Source: an uncultured Robinsoniella sp. (lineage in GTDB: Bacteria; Bacillota; Clostridia; Lachnospirales; Lachnospiraceae). From it: DNA of 64,000 bases. Below are positions 49,030 to 59,000 of the stretch, one piece after another. The stretch is taken from assembly GCA_900540475.1 (NCBI GenBank), contig UQGG01000026.1:1-64000 (forward strand), written 5' to 3'. The number at the start of each line of letters is the position of its first letter. Positions within the stretch are counted from its first letter, which is position 1. The notes under the pieces are model-generated. The model was not told where the DNA came from, made no database searches, and saw nothing but the letters and a program-made list of their open reading frames with translations. The translations under genes were made by a program, and so were the position numbers.

Positions 49030-51099
49030 TTACTGCTTATTTGTATGCTGGTATGCAATCTGAAAAAATAACTTCTGAGAATCCAGTGCTACCTCTGTCG
49101 TTGGCAATTTTTGATAGGAACCATCTTCTTTTTGTTCCCTTGCTTTGACATTATCATTTAGCATTGTGGTAAACATCTCGCGTATTCTTACTTTTAGGTG
49201 GGTATCATAGATTGGTACCGCCACTTCCACTCTGCGCAGTGTATTCCTGGTCATAAAGTCTGCTGATGCAATGTAAAGTTTCGCTCTTTCCTTGTCTCCG
49301 AAAATATAGATTCTGGAGTGCTCAAGGTATCTGCCCACGATACTGATAATCCTAATCTGATCAGTCTGCCCCGGTATGTGGGAACGCAGGCAGCAGATTC
49401 CCCGGACAATCATTTCTACTTTTACTCCTGCTTTTGATGCCTCAATTAATTTATCAATAATTTTCTTATCAGTCAGTGAATTTAGTTTCAGACCGATATA
49501 GGATGGTTCATTATTCTTTGCAGCACGGATTTCTTCATCCATCATTTCCAGTACTTTGTTTTGCAGGCACTTTGGCGCGATCAGAAGATGTTCAGACGAT
49601 TCGGTTACTTCGCCCATAGATAGCGACTGGAATACGCCGGCTGCTTCTATACCAATTCTGTTATCCGCAGTCATCAGGGACAGGTCCGTATAAAGTCTGG
49701 CAGTCTTTTCATTATAATTTCCTGTTCCCACCTGTGTTATATATTCAATCTGTCCCTCTCTTTTTCGGGTAATAAGGCATAGCTTGGAATGTACTTTCAG
49801 ACCATCGAGACCATAGATTACATGGCATCCTGCCTCCTCCAGCCTTCTTGACCATCCAATGTTGTTTTCCTCGTCGAATCTGGCTTTCAATTCTACTAAT
49901 ACATCTACCTGCTTACCGTTTTCTGCCGCTTCAATCAGCGCTCCAATTACTTCACTGTGCTTAGCCAGACGGTAAAGGGTCATTTTTATAGACACAACAT
50001 AAGGATCCTCTGCAGCCTGATTCAGCATCGCAATAAATGGTCTGATGCTCTCGTAAGGATAAGACAGTAAAATGTCATGCTCCAGAATCTGGTCTATTAC
50101 TGGTCTTTTTTCATCCACTGCCGGGGATTTCTGAGGTATTCTTTTTTCAAAAAACAATTCTGTTTTCATTCTCAGCTGATCCTGAATTTGGAATACAAAG
50201 GAGAGGTCGACTGGTGATTGGGAGACAAATACCTGCTCTTTTTTTAATTGCAGGTGTTCACACAGCTTAGCTGTCATCTTATGATCCAGTTCCCTGCTTA
50301 ATTCCAATCGAACCGGGCAGAGCCTTCTTCTGAGTTTTACCACCTCTGCCATGTGCTCCCGGTAGTCAAGATCCTCATCAAAGATACTGTCTGCATCAAT
50401 ATCTGCATTTCTGGTTATGCGAATCAGGGACTTTGCGCTCAGCTTGTATTTCTGAAATACTTTTGGCAGAAAATGCAAAATCAATTCTTCTACCAGGAGA
50501 AAGCTCCCGGTTCTTCCCGGAATAGCCGTTAGCCGTCCAAATACTTCGCTGCTGCAGGGAACAATTCCGAATTTTTCCCGGTCTGTTTTGGTTTCCAATC
50601 CTGCTGCCGCATAGATCTCATTATTTTTTAAAAATGGAAAGGGCTGTTTTTTGCCTACCACCATAGTGGACAGAAGCGGCATAATGTCCTGTTCAAAATA
50701 GCGTTCCAAATAATCCGTTTCCCCATCTGTCAACTGGTTGATTTTGATTAGATGAATTCCTTCTTTTTCAAGGAGGCGCATTAATTCTTCGTAAATCTGA
50801 TCTTTTACTTTACCTAATTCCCGAACCCGTTTGAATATGGCGTCCATCTGTTCTCTGCTGGTCATCTGAGTTTTATTTTCTCTGATTTCTTTTGATAACA
50901 GCATTTGGTCATGAAGAGACCCTACCCTGACCATAAAAAATTCATCCAGATTGCTTTGAAATATGGACAGAAAAGTAAGGCGCTCACAAATGGGCACCTT
51001 AGGATCAGCAGCTTCTTCTAATACACGTTCATTAAATTTAAGCCAGGATAATTCCCGGTTTTCAAAGCAAGACAATTGTTTATCTTTCATGTGGCTCAC
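49030..51099 (-). CDS. ppk1: Polyphosphate kinase (PPK1)
   Basis: 689 residues, the normal length. N-terminal FENRELSWLKFNERVLEEA, FFMVRVGSL; catalytic HKD-type motifs with His437 (LKVHSKLCLI) and His594 (YLEHSRIYIF), matching the autophosphorylated His435 and His592 of E. coli PPK. Makes and degrades inorganic polyphosphate from ATP, a stress and energy store. Upstream gene in the same direction is an HD-domain protein. Confidence 0.95.
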   Translation of the reverse strand: MSHMKDKQLSCFENRELSWLKFNERVLEEAADPKVPICERLTFLSIFQSNLDEFFMVRVGSLHDQMLLSKEIRENKTQMTSREQMDAIFKRVRELGKVKDQIYEELMRLLEKEGIHLIKINQLTDGETDYLERYFEQDIMPLLSTMVVGKKQPFPFLKNNEIYAAAGLETKTDREKFGIVPCSSEVFGRLTAIPGRTGSFLLVEELILHFLPKVFQKYKLSAKSLIRITRNADIDADSIFDEDLDYREHMAEVVKLRRRLCPVRLELSRELDHKMTAKLCEHLQLKKEQVFVSQSPVDLSFVFQIQDQLRMKTELFFEKRIPQKSPAVDEKRPVIDQILEHDILLSYPYESIRPFIAMLNQAAEDPYVVSIKMTLYRLAKHSEVIGALIEAAENGKQVDVLVELKARFDEENNIGWSRRLEEAGCHVIYGLDGLKVHSKLCLITRKREGQIEYITQVGTGNYNEKTARLYTDLSLMTADNRIGIEAAGVFQSLSMGEVTESSEHLLIAPKCLQNKVLEMMDEEIRAAKNNEPSYIGLKLNSLTDKKIIDKLIEASKAGVKVEMIVRGICCLRSHIPGQTDQIRIISIVGRYLEHSRIYIFGDKERAKLYIASADFMTRNTLRRVEVAVPIYDTHLKVRIREMFTTMLNDNVKAREQKEDGSYQKLPTTEVALDSQKLFFQIAYQHTNKQ

Positions 51100-51224
51100 A
51101 TCCTCATTTTCTTATCTCTTGTATTTAACTTAGCCGACTCAGGTGATATAATCCTCACAATTTTCTCAGTATTATTTGTCTTTTAGCGCTTACAGGCGAT
51201 TTGATTTTCGCTGACTACTTCACT

Positions 51225-51890
51225 TTAGCAAACTTTATGCCCATTAGCTGTCAGTTTAAACTTCGATCCCAGCATTTCCGCTGCACGTTTGCACATCAAC
51301 ATCCGCTGCAAAAAGATTTCAAAGTAATCCATAATTGAGCAAATACTTTCATCCAGTTCCACACTTAGCTGGATCGTCTTTGTATCAGTCAGAATAGTCA
51401 GCTCTGAAGTTACGGCTGCATAGTTTACCCGGTCGTGTTTATCAAAACTTTCCTTCACTGTATTTCTGACACGGTTTCTTCTCACATCTGTCTTATCCGC
51501 TAATATTACTGCCGCTGATACTGCGTCTACTGCCATTCCTGTCTTTTCATCATGTTGTCCTATAGCGCTGATAATGGTAGCTGCATCTTCCGGTGGAATA
51601 TCATACTGACGAAGCAGCGTAAATGCCATAATGGCCCCGTTGTGTGCATGGTCATTCCGATTGATACTGTTGCCGATATCGTGCATATACCCTGCAATCC
51701 TGGCGAGTTCTATATCCTTTTTGCTGTAACCCAGTTCTTTTAAAATTCTTCCGGCGATCTGCGCCACCTTTACTGCATGGCTCAAAGAATGCTCCGTATA
51801 TCCCAGCACTCCAAGATTGTCATTTCCCTTTTTTATATATGCTCTTATTTCTTCTGATTCCTTGATTTTCTTATAGGTAATCTGCTCCAT
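51225..51890 (-). CDS. HD-domain phosphohydrolase-like protein
   Basis: 221 residues. HD motif HSLSHAVKVAQIAG, AGYMHDIGNSINRNDHAHNG, IISAIGQHDE, giving the H...HD...H...D metal set of HD hydrolases. A C-terminal about 60-residue part carries TKTIQLSVELDESIC. Substrate unknown; perhaps a nucleotide phosphohydrolase. Placed before ppk in the same orientation. Confidence 0.82.
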   Translation of the reverse strand: MEQITYKKIKESEEIRAYIKKGNDNLGVLGYTEHSLSHAVKVAQIAGRILKELGYSKKDIELARIAGYMHDIGNSINRNDHAHNGAIMAFTLLRQYDIPPEDAATIISAIGQHDEKTGMAVDAVSAAVILADKTDVRRNRVRNTVKESFDKHDRVNYAAVTSELTILTDTKTIQLSVELDESICSIMDYFEIFLQRMLMCKRAAEMLGSKFKLTANGHKVC

Positions 51891-52250
51891 ATATCTCCTT
51901 TGTTAATCGTACCTTTTCAATGTGAATGTCCCTTATAGTCTTTCACCATATCTGACACATTCATTTTGCTGCAGATGCTGTAAAAATGCCAAAAACATCT
52001 GCACTGCTAGGGGTATATATGCCCTATATTCCCTTAGCGGTACAGCCAAAATAACAGGCTGCACTATCTATCATAGCAGTACGGATTTTGTTTCTCTATC
52101 TGTCCTTGGTTAAGAATATGTAAAATATGTGTAATGTCTGGATTCCTTTTATCACATATTATCTCCACTTTTCTCTGCTGCAAACAGCAAATACTGAAAA
52201 AGAAGTTTTCTCATCCTACGATTTATCGCTTACATAATTTCCCACAATAA
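51891..52250. other. Intergenic stretch of 360 bp
   Basis: No supported gene or RNA. It holds the 5' flank of the HD-domain gene and ends at a strong terminator. Confidence 0.6.
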
Positions 52251-52294
52251 AAAATGCTAAGCTATTATATGTCATAATAGCAAAGCATTTTTTA
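52251..52294. terminator. Bidirectional terminator between GH42 and HD genes
   Basis: AATGCT-aa-GCTATTAT / ATAATAGC-aa-AGCATT, 14 bp of pairing with a symmetric AA internal loop, flanked by A5 and T6 runs (52254-52290). Ends the GH42 transcript. Confidence 0.8.
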
Positions 52295-52348
52295 GTAATA
52301 AAATTTTCAAATTCTATCAGCAACTTACCTGCATAGAATGCCGGTAAG

Positions 52349-54412
52349 TTAATTCGTTTGCTCCGATTCCACAATCGCTATGCCCCAGGGGCTCAAACTG
52401 ATTAACGCTCCCTGTTCCACAGCACTGCCGCTCAACAATTCCTGGCCTTTCGAATGCTGATATTCTACCTGCCACTCGTTGGAAGAATAGTTGAAATAAT
52501 ATCGGATATTTGCCCCGGACTGATTTATCCCGCTTCGAATGATAACCGGAAACTCTGCCTGCTGGTCTGCCGTCCAAAGTCCTGCTTTCTCATAGGTATA
52601 TCTGATGATATTTTTCAGTGCTTCCGGTGATGTCATACAGCCAATATAAACTGCAGTACCTTTACCGTACTGATTCCATGTAACCGCTGCATAATCCTTC
52701 CATGCCGGGTGATCATAGGACATTATCACTTTTGCTGAGTCCGTTTTTAATAATTCCATAAACCCGCTCACTTCCAGACAGGACTTCGGATATTCCAATA
52801 ATTCATCATTGGTATTTCCATCATCAGATAGCTCATTTTTCAGCCAAACATCCTTCGGAAAGGTAAACTGGCTGTAATTTACGCCCAGACATTTGCTTAA
52901 AATCCCCGGCTGCTGTTCTGTGCGTACCTGAACATTTTCGTCTGTGAATCCGCTTTTGAATGTTGTGATGAGATGCCCGCCCTGTTCCACAAAGGAATTA
53001 ATCCGCTCCAGGAGAGCAGCTGGCGCACTGTAGAGTGCCGGTACAATCAGTACCTGATACTGCTCCAGATTATTGGATTCCGGAAACAGAAAGTCACATT
53101 CAATATTGCTTTTATAAAGCACATCGTAGATCCAGCGGACTACATCGTTATAATAAAGATGCGGTTCCATGGATGCCCCCATGTCTATTGGGAACCACTT
53201 CAGTGCCGTCAGGGATTCATTGCTGACCAGGATTGCAGTCCTGTTCTGTTTCTTCAGATTAACCAGCTTGCTGCCAATCTCTTTTAACTCCCTGCCGATG
53301 GTTCCTGCCTCCAGGTAGGAAGCATTTGCCTTAAAATCGTGGCTGAGCAATCCTTTCCAGAATGTTTCCATGGAATTATGTATTGAGTGCCAATGCCAGT
53401 ACATCACTGAGTTTGCACCGCTTGCCAGGTGGCTGTATGCCTGAAGGCGCAATTGTCCGGGATAGGGCACCCAGCAGGGGAAGCCCTGAGCTTCGGTCTC
53501 CAGCACCAGATAATTATCCTGTTTTAAGGATCTGGTGGAATCCCCGCCAAACGCAATCTCTGCACCGGTCAGGTCATCCTGGGTGGGATGGTAAATGTCT
53601 GTTCCAGCCACGCTTAAGCATTTGGCAGCCTGATAATGATCCACATCCGGCTGTACCCCATAGGAATATCCTCTCCACTCAAAATCGAAGTTTTGTGTTA
53701 TGAACTGATCTTCTCTTTTGTACTCAGCCGCAATCCCTGACTGCCATCCCAGAAATTCTGTTACAAGTGATCTCTGGAATTTTTCAAATTCCGCACCCAG
53801 GCTGCCATTTATCGTTCCTCTGACATCGGGGAAATCTTCCCAAGCATTAATACGATTGCTCCAGTAATCCAGTCCAAATGCCCGGTTCATGTCTTCCAGA
53901 CTGTTGTGGAATTTATTCCTTAAATACTTAACAAACCGCTCCTGAACATTTTTACCGGCTGTCCCATAATATTTTGTTTCATTGTCCAACTGATATCCAA
54001 TAACGCATTTACGCTTAGCCGTGCACGCCATCAATTTACGTATAATCCGCTCTGCATAATAGAGATAGACCGGACTGGTGATATCCATAATCTGACGGGG
54101 TCCATACATCCCTCTGCCTTTTACCGTAGTTGCCAGTACATCGGGGTAAGCTTTTACCATCCAGGTTGGTACTGCATAAGTGGGGGTACCGATAATAACA
54201 GAGATTCCGGCAGCCTCCATGGCATCCATCACCCGTTCCACATGGGAGAAATCAAACACTCCGTCCTGGGGCTCGTAAGTACTCCAGGTCGACTCCGCAA
54301 TTCTCACCACATTAATTCCCGCCTGTTTCATCATTTCAATATCCTGATCCAACCGATCCACGGGCATATACTCATCATAGTACGCCGCTCCATATAATAT
54401 CTGATCCATCAA
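52349..54412 (-). CDS. Beta-galactosidase, glycoside hydrolase family 42
   Basis: 687 residues. TIM barrel start YGAAYYDEYMP, acid/base Glu145 in GYQLDNETKYYG, nucleophile Glu305 in YLVLETEAQG, and the trimerisation/C-terminal beta domains. No signal peptide, so it works on imported beta-galactosides. Preceded by an AraC-type regulator gene in the same direction, 185 bp upstream, with direct repeats between them. Confidence 0.93.
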   Translation of the reverse strand: MMDQILYGAAYYDEYMPVDRLDQDIEMMKQAGINVVRIAESTWSTYEPQDGVFDFSHVERVMDAMEAAGISVIIGTPTYAVPTWMVKAYPDVLATTVKGRGMYGPRQIMDITSPVYLYYAERIIRKLMACTAKRKCVIGYQLDNETKYYGTAGKNVQERFVKYLRNKFHNSLEDMNRAFGLDYWSNRINAWEDFPDVRGTINGSLGAEFEKFQRSLVTEFLGWQSGIAAEYKREDQFITQNFDFEWRGYSYGVQPDVDHYQAAKCLSVAGTDIYHPTQDDLTGAEIAFGGDSTRSLKQDNYLVLETEAQGFPCWVPYPGQLRLQAYSHLASGANSVMYWHWHSIHNSMETFWKGLLSHDFKANASYLEAGTIGRELKEIGSKLVNLKKQNRTAILVSNESLTALKWFPIDMGASMEPHLYYNDVVRWIYDVLYKSNIECDFLFPESNNLEQYQVLIVPALYSAPAALLERINSFVEQGGHLITTFKSGFTDENVQVRTEQQPGILSKCLGVNYSQFTFPKDVWLKNELSDDGNTNDELLEYPKSCLEVSGFMELLKTDSAKVIMSYDHPAWKDYAAVTWNQYGKGTAVYIGCMTSPEALKNIIRYTYEKAGLWTADQQAEFPVIIRSGINQSGANIRYYFNYSSNEWQVEYQHSKGQELLSGSAVEQGALISLSPWGIAIVESEQTN

Positions 54413-54477
54413 TACAACCTCCTGTATCCTGTCATTTTCTGATATTTTACCAGGCAGGATTCAAAAGATATATCATC

Positions 54478-54535
54478 ATTCTTATATTTTTATCGCAATT
54501 CTTATATTTCTTTATCAAGTTCATTCAAGTTCATT
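54478..54535. promoter_or_regulatory. Direct repeats upstream of the GH42 gene
   Basis: ATTCTTATATTT at 54478-54489 and 54498-54509, 20 bp apart, and CAAGTTCATT twice in tandem at 54516-54535. Spacing of about two helical turns suits an AraC-type activator. TTGCGA-17-TGATAT on the minus strand lies beside them as a weak promoter. Confidence 0.5.
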
Positions 54536-54597
54536 ACGTTCATTATCGATTTTATAAAAATAGAATATAATTACCCTCATGTAAGACGAGCATATAA

Positions 54598-55791
54598 TTA
54601 CTGCAAATATACTGAAAACCGTTTTCGATAATCCCCCGGTGTCATCCCAGTCACTTCCTTAAAGACCTTTCCAAAATGGCTCTGAGATTGAAAGGCAAAG
54701 TAATAGCCGATTTCTTTGGCAGAATAATCCGAATAGCGCAGCAGGTTTTCACTTAAATGAATCCGGTTCTCCATGATATACCGCTGAAGTGTTATCCCTT
54801 CTGTCCGGTGAAACAGATCAGACAGATAATCCGCATGGATTCCCAATTCTTCTGCCATATTTTTCACACTGATTTTTACATGCATATTTTTAAAAATATA
54901 ATTTTTTGCTCGTTCTACCAGAGGATTCACCTTTCCTTTTTGCTTCGTCTCCCATACCTGGCAGGCAAAATCATACTCCGCTTTTCGCATCAGTGCGCCG
55001 ATCTCTATTTCACTCTCCATATCTTCTATTTTCTGAATGCAGCCGTCAACCATGGTAAATGCAAGTTCCGGAAGTATGCCCCCCTCAATTGCTGCTCTGG
55101 ATGCCAGCGTTATGACGCAGATTGCCAGATTTTTTGCCTGACGCAATTCGTTCTTCGCCAGTTTTCCCACCTCTCCGGCATATGTTTCGGACAGGCTCCT
55201 TTCCAGCATCTTACAGTCTCCCTTTCGAATGCTGTCCATTTCCCGCACCTCCTGGCTATAGGGATTATGGGCAACTGCCCGTTCCTGACGGTCAAATAAT
55301 TCTTCTGATACCCGTTTCCTGGATCCAGCCACACTTAATTCCTTTAATCCATTCCTCTGCCAGAGTTCATATCTGGTAACTTCCTGATGATTGATCAGGT
55401 TGTTTAAGACTAAAATTCCCGCTCCAAAGGTCTCCCTGTCCACTTCCCCGATCCGATAAGCTTCTTGCTGATTGATTCTGTGCTTTTCTGCCAGGAAGCG
55501 GCTGACACCCCTTCCCGCTTTTCCGGTACAGACTGGGCCCGCCACATAGGCATTGCCGTCTGCGTCCCTTACCACTCCGTAAAGGATCTGATACTCCTCC
55601 TGAATGATCAGCGGAAAACCGTTCTGCTTATTCTCAAGCAATTCCAACCGAAATGAGCTATCGCAGATCAGAGGATCCTCATGATCCTCTATGCTGCCAT
55701 AGCTCATTTTGATTCTACCAATACGATCCATGATCCGAATTGGCGCATGGATCATCGTTACCAGCTGGCTGCAGATATACTCCACTGACAT
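54598..55791 (-). CDS. AraC-family regulator with PocR-like sensor domain
   Basis: Start at ATG 55791 behind AGGAGGTAAG; 397 residues. N-terminal half (about 1-140) resembles the PocR/PAS-like ligand domain (GFPLIIQEEYQILYGVVRD, GPVCTGK), the middle is helical, and the C-terminus has the two AraC helix-turn-helices (ISVKNMAEELGIHADYLSDL and YSAKEIGYYFAFQSQSHFGK). Probably senses a sugar-derived signal and activates the downstream GH42 gene. Confidence 0.9.
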   Translation of the reverse strand: MSVEYICSQLVTMIHAPIRIMDRIGRIKMSYGSIEDHEDPLICDSSFRLELLENKQNGFPLIIQEEYQILYGVVRDADGNAYVAGPVCTGKAGRGVSRFLAEKHRINQQEAYRIGEVDRETFGAGILVLNNLINHQEVTRYELWQRNGLKELSVAGSRKRVSEELFDRQERAVAHNPYSQEVREMDSIRKGDCKMLERSLSETYAGEVGKLAKNELRQAKNLAICVITLASRAAIEGGILPELAFTMVDGCIQKIEDMESEIEIGALMRKAEYDFACQVWETKQKGKVNPLVERAKNYIFKNMHVKISVKNMAEELGIHADYLSDLFHRTEGITLQRYIMENRIHLSENLLRYSDYSAKEIGYYFAFQSQSHFGKVFKEVTGMTPGDYRKRFSVYLQ

Positions 55792-55822
55792 TATCTTACC
55801 TCCTGTGCCGCTGCAGTGACTA

Positions 55823-56587
55823 CTAATTTGAAATGCCGTGTTCACTTAAATATTTTAAAAACTTTGCTTCACTCAGTATCTCATTTGTAACAAATTTTCC
55901 TTCATTAAAAAAACTGTATGTGGTAAATGGGGAAGGGGCATTTTGTGCCTGCTGTGTTGTTTCTATTTTACACAGTTTGAATTCTGCTCCATGCTGGCTG
56001 GCTATCTTTTGGAGCAATGGCGCATATTTATCTGTATGGGGACATTGATTTGTGTAGTAGAGCACCATCCCCTGCTCCTCAATTTCACCTTTTTTTGCAC
56101 ATTCTTTAAATTTGGGAACCGGAGAATTCTCTTTCAGCGGTAAATATAAAAGTTCGAAATACGGCGCTGCGGTATCGGCTGTCAAAAAGCCCTTATATTT
56201 TAAATACTTGGGATCGGACAAAAACGGCATCTTTTTGCCGGAAGATAATACCGTAATACCATCCATATTCCTCTCCTTTGCATCTTCGATACAGGAATCC
56301 AGCAGTTGATTTGCATATCCCTGACCCTTAAACTTACCGGATACCCAGAAACAGTTGATGTGCAGATAATTGGGCGCTTCTATTGGATACCAGGCCTTTT
56401 CAGCCGGAATATATTCGATAAATACTTTTCCTCTTTCATTTAATTTACGAAACACCAATCCGTCTGCAAAACGTTCTTTGAGCCATGCTTTCTTGGATGA
56501 TACACAGGTTTCTCCCTTTTTATCTGCAATTGCACAACAGATATGTTCTTTCTCAATATTTTCCATATTCACTGTTATTAATCCCAT
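55823..56587 (-). CDS. GNAT acetyltransferase with YoaP-like C-terminal domain
   Basis: Start at ATG 56587 behind AAAGGAG; 254 residues. N-terminal GNAT fold with CFWVSGKFKGQGYANQLLDS (acetyl-CoA motif) and GITVLSSGKKMPFLSDPKYL; the C-terminal about 80 residues, VLYYTNQCPHTDKYAPLLQK, are a thioredoxin-like YoaP domain. Substrate unknown. Confidence 0.85.
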   Translation of the reverse strand: MGLITVNMENIEKEHICCAIADKKGETCVSSKKAWLKERFADGLVFRKLNERGKVFIEYIPAEKAWYPIEAPNYLHINCFWVSGKFKGQGYANQLLDSCIEDAKERNMDGITVLSSGKKMPFLSDPKYLKYKGFLTADTAAPYFELLYLPLKENSPVPKFKECAKKGEIEEQGMVLYYTNQCPHTDKYAPLLQKIASQHGAEFKLCKIETTQQAQNAPSPFTTYSFFNEGKFVTNEILSEAKFLKYLSEHGISN

Positions 56588-56768
56588 TTTTTCTCCTTTA
56601 CCCAAATATATATATTTGGTGCATCAATATCATTTCTTTTTCTGATTTTATAACTATAGTATACAGCAATGAATATGACAACTGTATGTCATATTAAAAT
56701 CATATTAAATATTCATATATAAATATCAGATATATAGCCTAAAATATCTATTTGCTAAGATTACCTAT

Positions 56769-58019
56769 TCAGCTTCTCTTATAACAGTGCCAGGCATATA
56801 TTTTCAATTCAGAATTAATTTTTTCCACGGCTTTCGTTATAAAAAGCTCCTGTTTTTTTCGATCCGGGGTATTCCTAAGTCTATTATTCAGACTTTCCAG
56901 ATAGGACTTCCGATTGCTGCTGGCTTTTGGAAGCATGGCTTCGTTTCCCTTTAACTGCGGCAGATCCCAGGACTCCCCAATCGCCGTCATTCTGGCTGTC
57001 AGAGGACCATCGTCTGAAGACAGACTGTGTCTGTGGAGTTTGCCGTCCGAAGTCCCCTGCCTTGGCGTTCCGTCCGATTTAAAGTTCTTACCACCGTCTC
57101 TTTTTATTTCCCTTTCCTTCACAGACTCCATATGAAGCCTCTTATGTTCCCGATTGACTGCTAAGGATTCTTCCACTTTCTGCAGCACTTTCTGCACGAT
57201 CTCTTTTTCTGCAGCCGGTTCCCGGTAAGGCTTTTTATTAAAAATTCCGGAGTCTGCATCATATTGGGACAGCCTTTTTTTACTTTTCAGGTTTTCTTCC
57301 ACATCTTCTATGTAATGTTCTTTATAGGTTTCATACTCACAGATGATTTTACCTGACGGATCTATGGTAATCTCATCCAGTGGAAAGGATTTTGTAAATA
57401 TACATTCTGACTGGTTAAATGGGATTACGCAGCGTTGCTTGAGACGAAGCTCCTGATCTTCCATATCCAGCAGCAATAGGATTCCCTGATAGGAATAGAT
57501 CAGATATTCAAAAGTTGCCATCACATCATCCCCATATTTCCTGCCATTTAAAAACCAGAGATCGATGATACCCTCTTCTTGATAATGTGCATGCTTCTTT
57601 TCCCACAAATCCAGTTTTAAATCCTGCCCCGCATACTCCAGAACCATTTTCAGGTCACCGTCTTCTATAAATATATCAGATACGTATTTACCGCCCTGTC
57701 TGCTGCAGGTTATTGCCGCATTTGGAAAACTACGCTTCGCCGCCTGAAATAGCAGCCTCCTCGCCAGCAGATACCGGGTGCCCTGCCCATTAGTCCGCAC
57801 CGGACAATTTGCATTCTCATGATGGCGAAAATACGGTTCAACTTTATTTCCGACACACAGGACCAGATGTTCCCCGCAATCCGGACATACAAACTCATTG
57901 TTCTGGCTTGCTTTTCTCATTTTCAGCCTGGTATCTTCATCGTAATTTCCCTGCGCATCTTTTAATTCATAGACACACCATAGTTCATTTTTATAGAAAG
58001 CATTTTCCTGGGTAATCAT
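56769..58019 (-). CDS. CoiA-like protein with nuclease-like domain
   Basis: 416 residues. N-terminal zinc-binding segment FVCPDCGEHLVLCVGNKVEP, RHHENANCPVRTNGQGTRYL, and a PD-(D/E)xK-type core VSDIFIEDGDLKMVLEYAGQ ... DLWFLNGR, as in competence protein CoiA-related families. C-terminal half is a charged linker. Role unproven; CoiA acts in DNA uptake/recombination. Confidence 0.7.
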   Translation of the reverse strand: MITQENAFYKNELWCVYELKDAQGNYDEDTRLKMRKASQNNEFVCPDCGEHLVLCVGNKVEPYFRHHENANCPVRTNGQGTRYLLARRLLFQAAKRSFPNAAITCSRQGGKYVSDIFIEDGDLKMVLEYAGQDLKLDLWEKKHAHYQEEGIIDLWFLNGRKYGDDVMATFEYLIYSYQGILLLLDMEDQELRLKQRCVIPFNQSECIFTKSFPLDEITIDPSGKIICEYETYKEHYIEDVEENLKSKKRLSQYDADSGIFNKKPYREPAAEKEIVQKVLQKVEESLAVNREHKRLHMESVKEREIKRDGGKNFKSDGTPRQGTSDGKLHRHSLSSDDGPLTARMTAIGESWDLPQLKGNEAMLPKASSNRKSYLESLNNRLRNTPDRKKQELFITKAVEKINSELKIYAWHCYKRS

Positions 58020-58183
58020 AACATCACTCCTTCATCACAAAATCCGTTCAAAATTTGAAATAAGTTAATAAATATTTATTTATAATTTAGCATACCCCTC
58101 CTTCAATATCAATCAACCAGCTCATTTTTTATTAACTTATTATTTTTTAAATTTAAATAAGCTTTATATCCTAAATATATCCC

Positions 58184-58234
58184 TTGACTTTGCGACACAT
58201 GTGTCTTATAATATTTTTCAGAGACACGTGTGTC
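58184..58234 (+). promoter_or_regulatory. Promoter and twin palindromic operators of the TetR gene
   Basis: TTGACT (58184-58189), 17-bp spacer, TATAAT (58207-58212). Palindrome GACACATGTGTC fills the spacer (58194-58205) and a second, GACACGTGTGTC, lies at 58223-58234. The TetR protein encoded downstream most likely binds both and represses itself and the following phosphorylase gene. Confidence 0.75.
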
Positions 58235-58374
58235 GCATTCTAATTCTTATACACGATACCTCATTTTAAAATGTAAACCATTATTACATATTCGCTAAAA
58301 CAGCCGCTGTTCACACTATTTTTATGATTCTGCAAAATCAGGATCATTGGCACAAACTAAAAAAGGAAAATACC

Positions 58375-58968
58375 ATGAACAAAAGAGGAAACGAAACCCG
58401 CAGATTAATTCTTAATCACTCATATGCACTATTTGCCAAAAAGGGATTTAAAGAAGTCACAATGAAAGATATCTGTGATTGTACCGGACTCAGCCGCGGA
58501 GGTCTATACCGCCATTATGACAGCACAAAGCAGATATTTGCTGAAATTTTAGAAGAACTTTTAAAGAACCAGGAGGATGAGTTTTCAGAAAAGATCACTC
58601 GCAATGAATCTGCTGTCTCCATTCTGGAAAGCGTTCTAAAACGCTACCAGATAGAAATGCTGGATTCCGGCAATTCATTGAGCATCGCGATCTACGAATT
58701 TTACAGCCTTCCCCAGTCTGATACTGCGCCCAATGCCCTGCTTCATCAATATCTGCTTTCCAAAGAAATGTGGAGCAGATTGATCCAATACGGCATAGAC
58801 CGGATGGAATTCAGGCAGGTGGATATTGCAGCTGTATTTGATATGATTGTCTTTTCTTATCAGGGAGTACGTATGTACAGCCGGCTTATGCCTATGGACA
58901 GAGATATCCCCCACCGCATTACCGAACAGGTAAAAGCCCTGCTTCTGCCACCCGTAGATGTTTCATAA
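58375..58968 (+). CDS. TetR-family transcriptional regulator
   Basis: Start at ATG 58375 (MNKRGNETRRLILNHS) behind AAAGGAAA; 197 residues. TetR HTH AKKGFKEVTMKDICDCTGLS, RGGLYRHYDSTKQIFAEIL; variable ligand-binding C-terminus. Coupled by 32 bp to a nucleoside phosphorylase gene, whose substrate could be its effector. Confidence 0.9.
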   Translation: MNKRGNETRRLILNHSYALFAKKGFKEVTMKDICDCTGLSRGGLYRHYDSTKQIFAEILEELLKNQEDEFSEKITRNESAVSILESVLKRYQIEMLDSGNSLSIAIYEFYSLPQSDTAPNALLHQYLLSKEMWSRLIQYGIDRMEFRQVDIAAVFDMIVFSYQGVRMYSRLMPMDRDIPHRITEQVKALLLPPVDVS

Positions 58969-59000
58969 CTGAAATTTTTTTATAAATAAGGAGGTATTTT

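Noticed and set aside
52973..53703. Plus-strand frames opposite the beta-galactosidase gene
   Set aside because: Antisense shadows of a well-supported GH42 gene; no RBS or family features.
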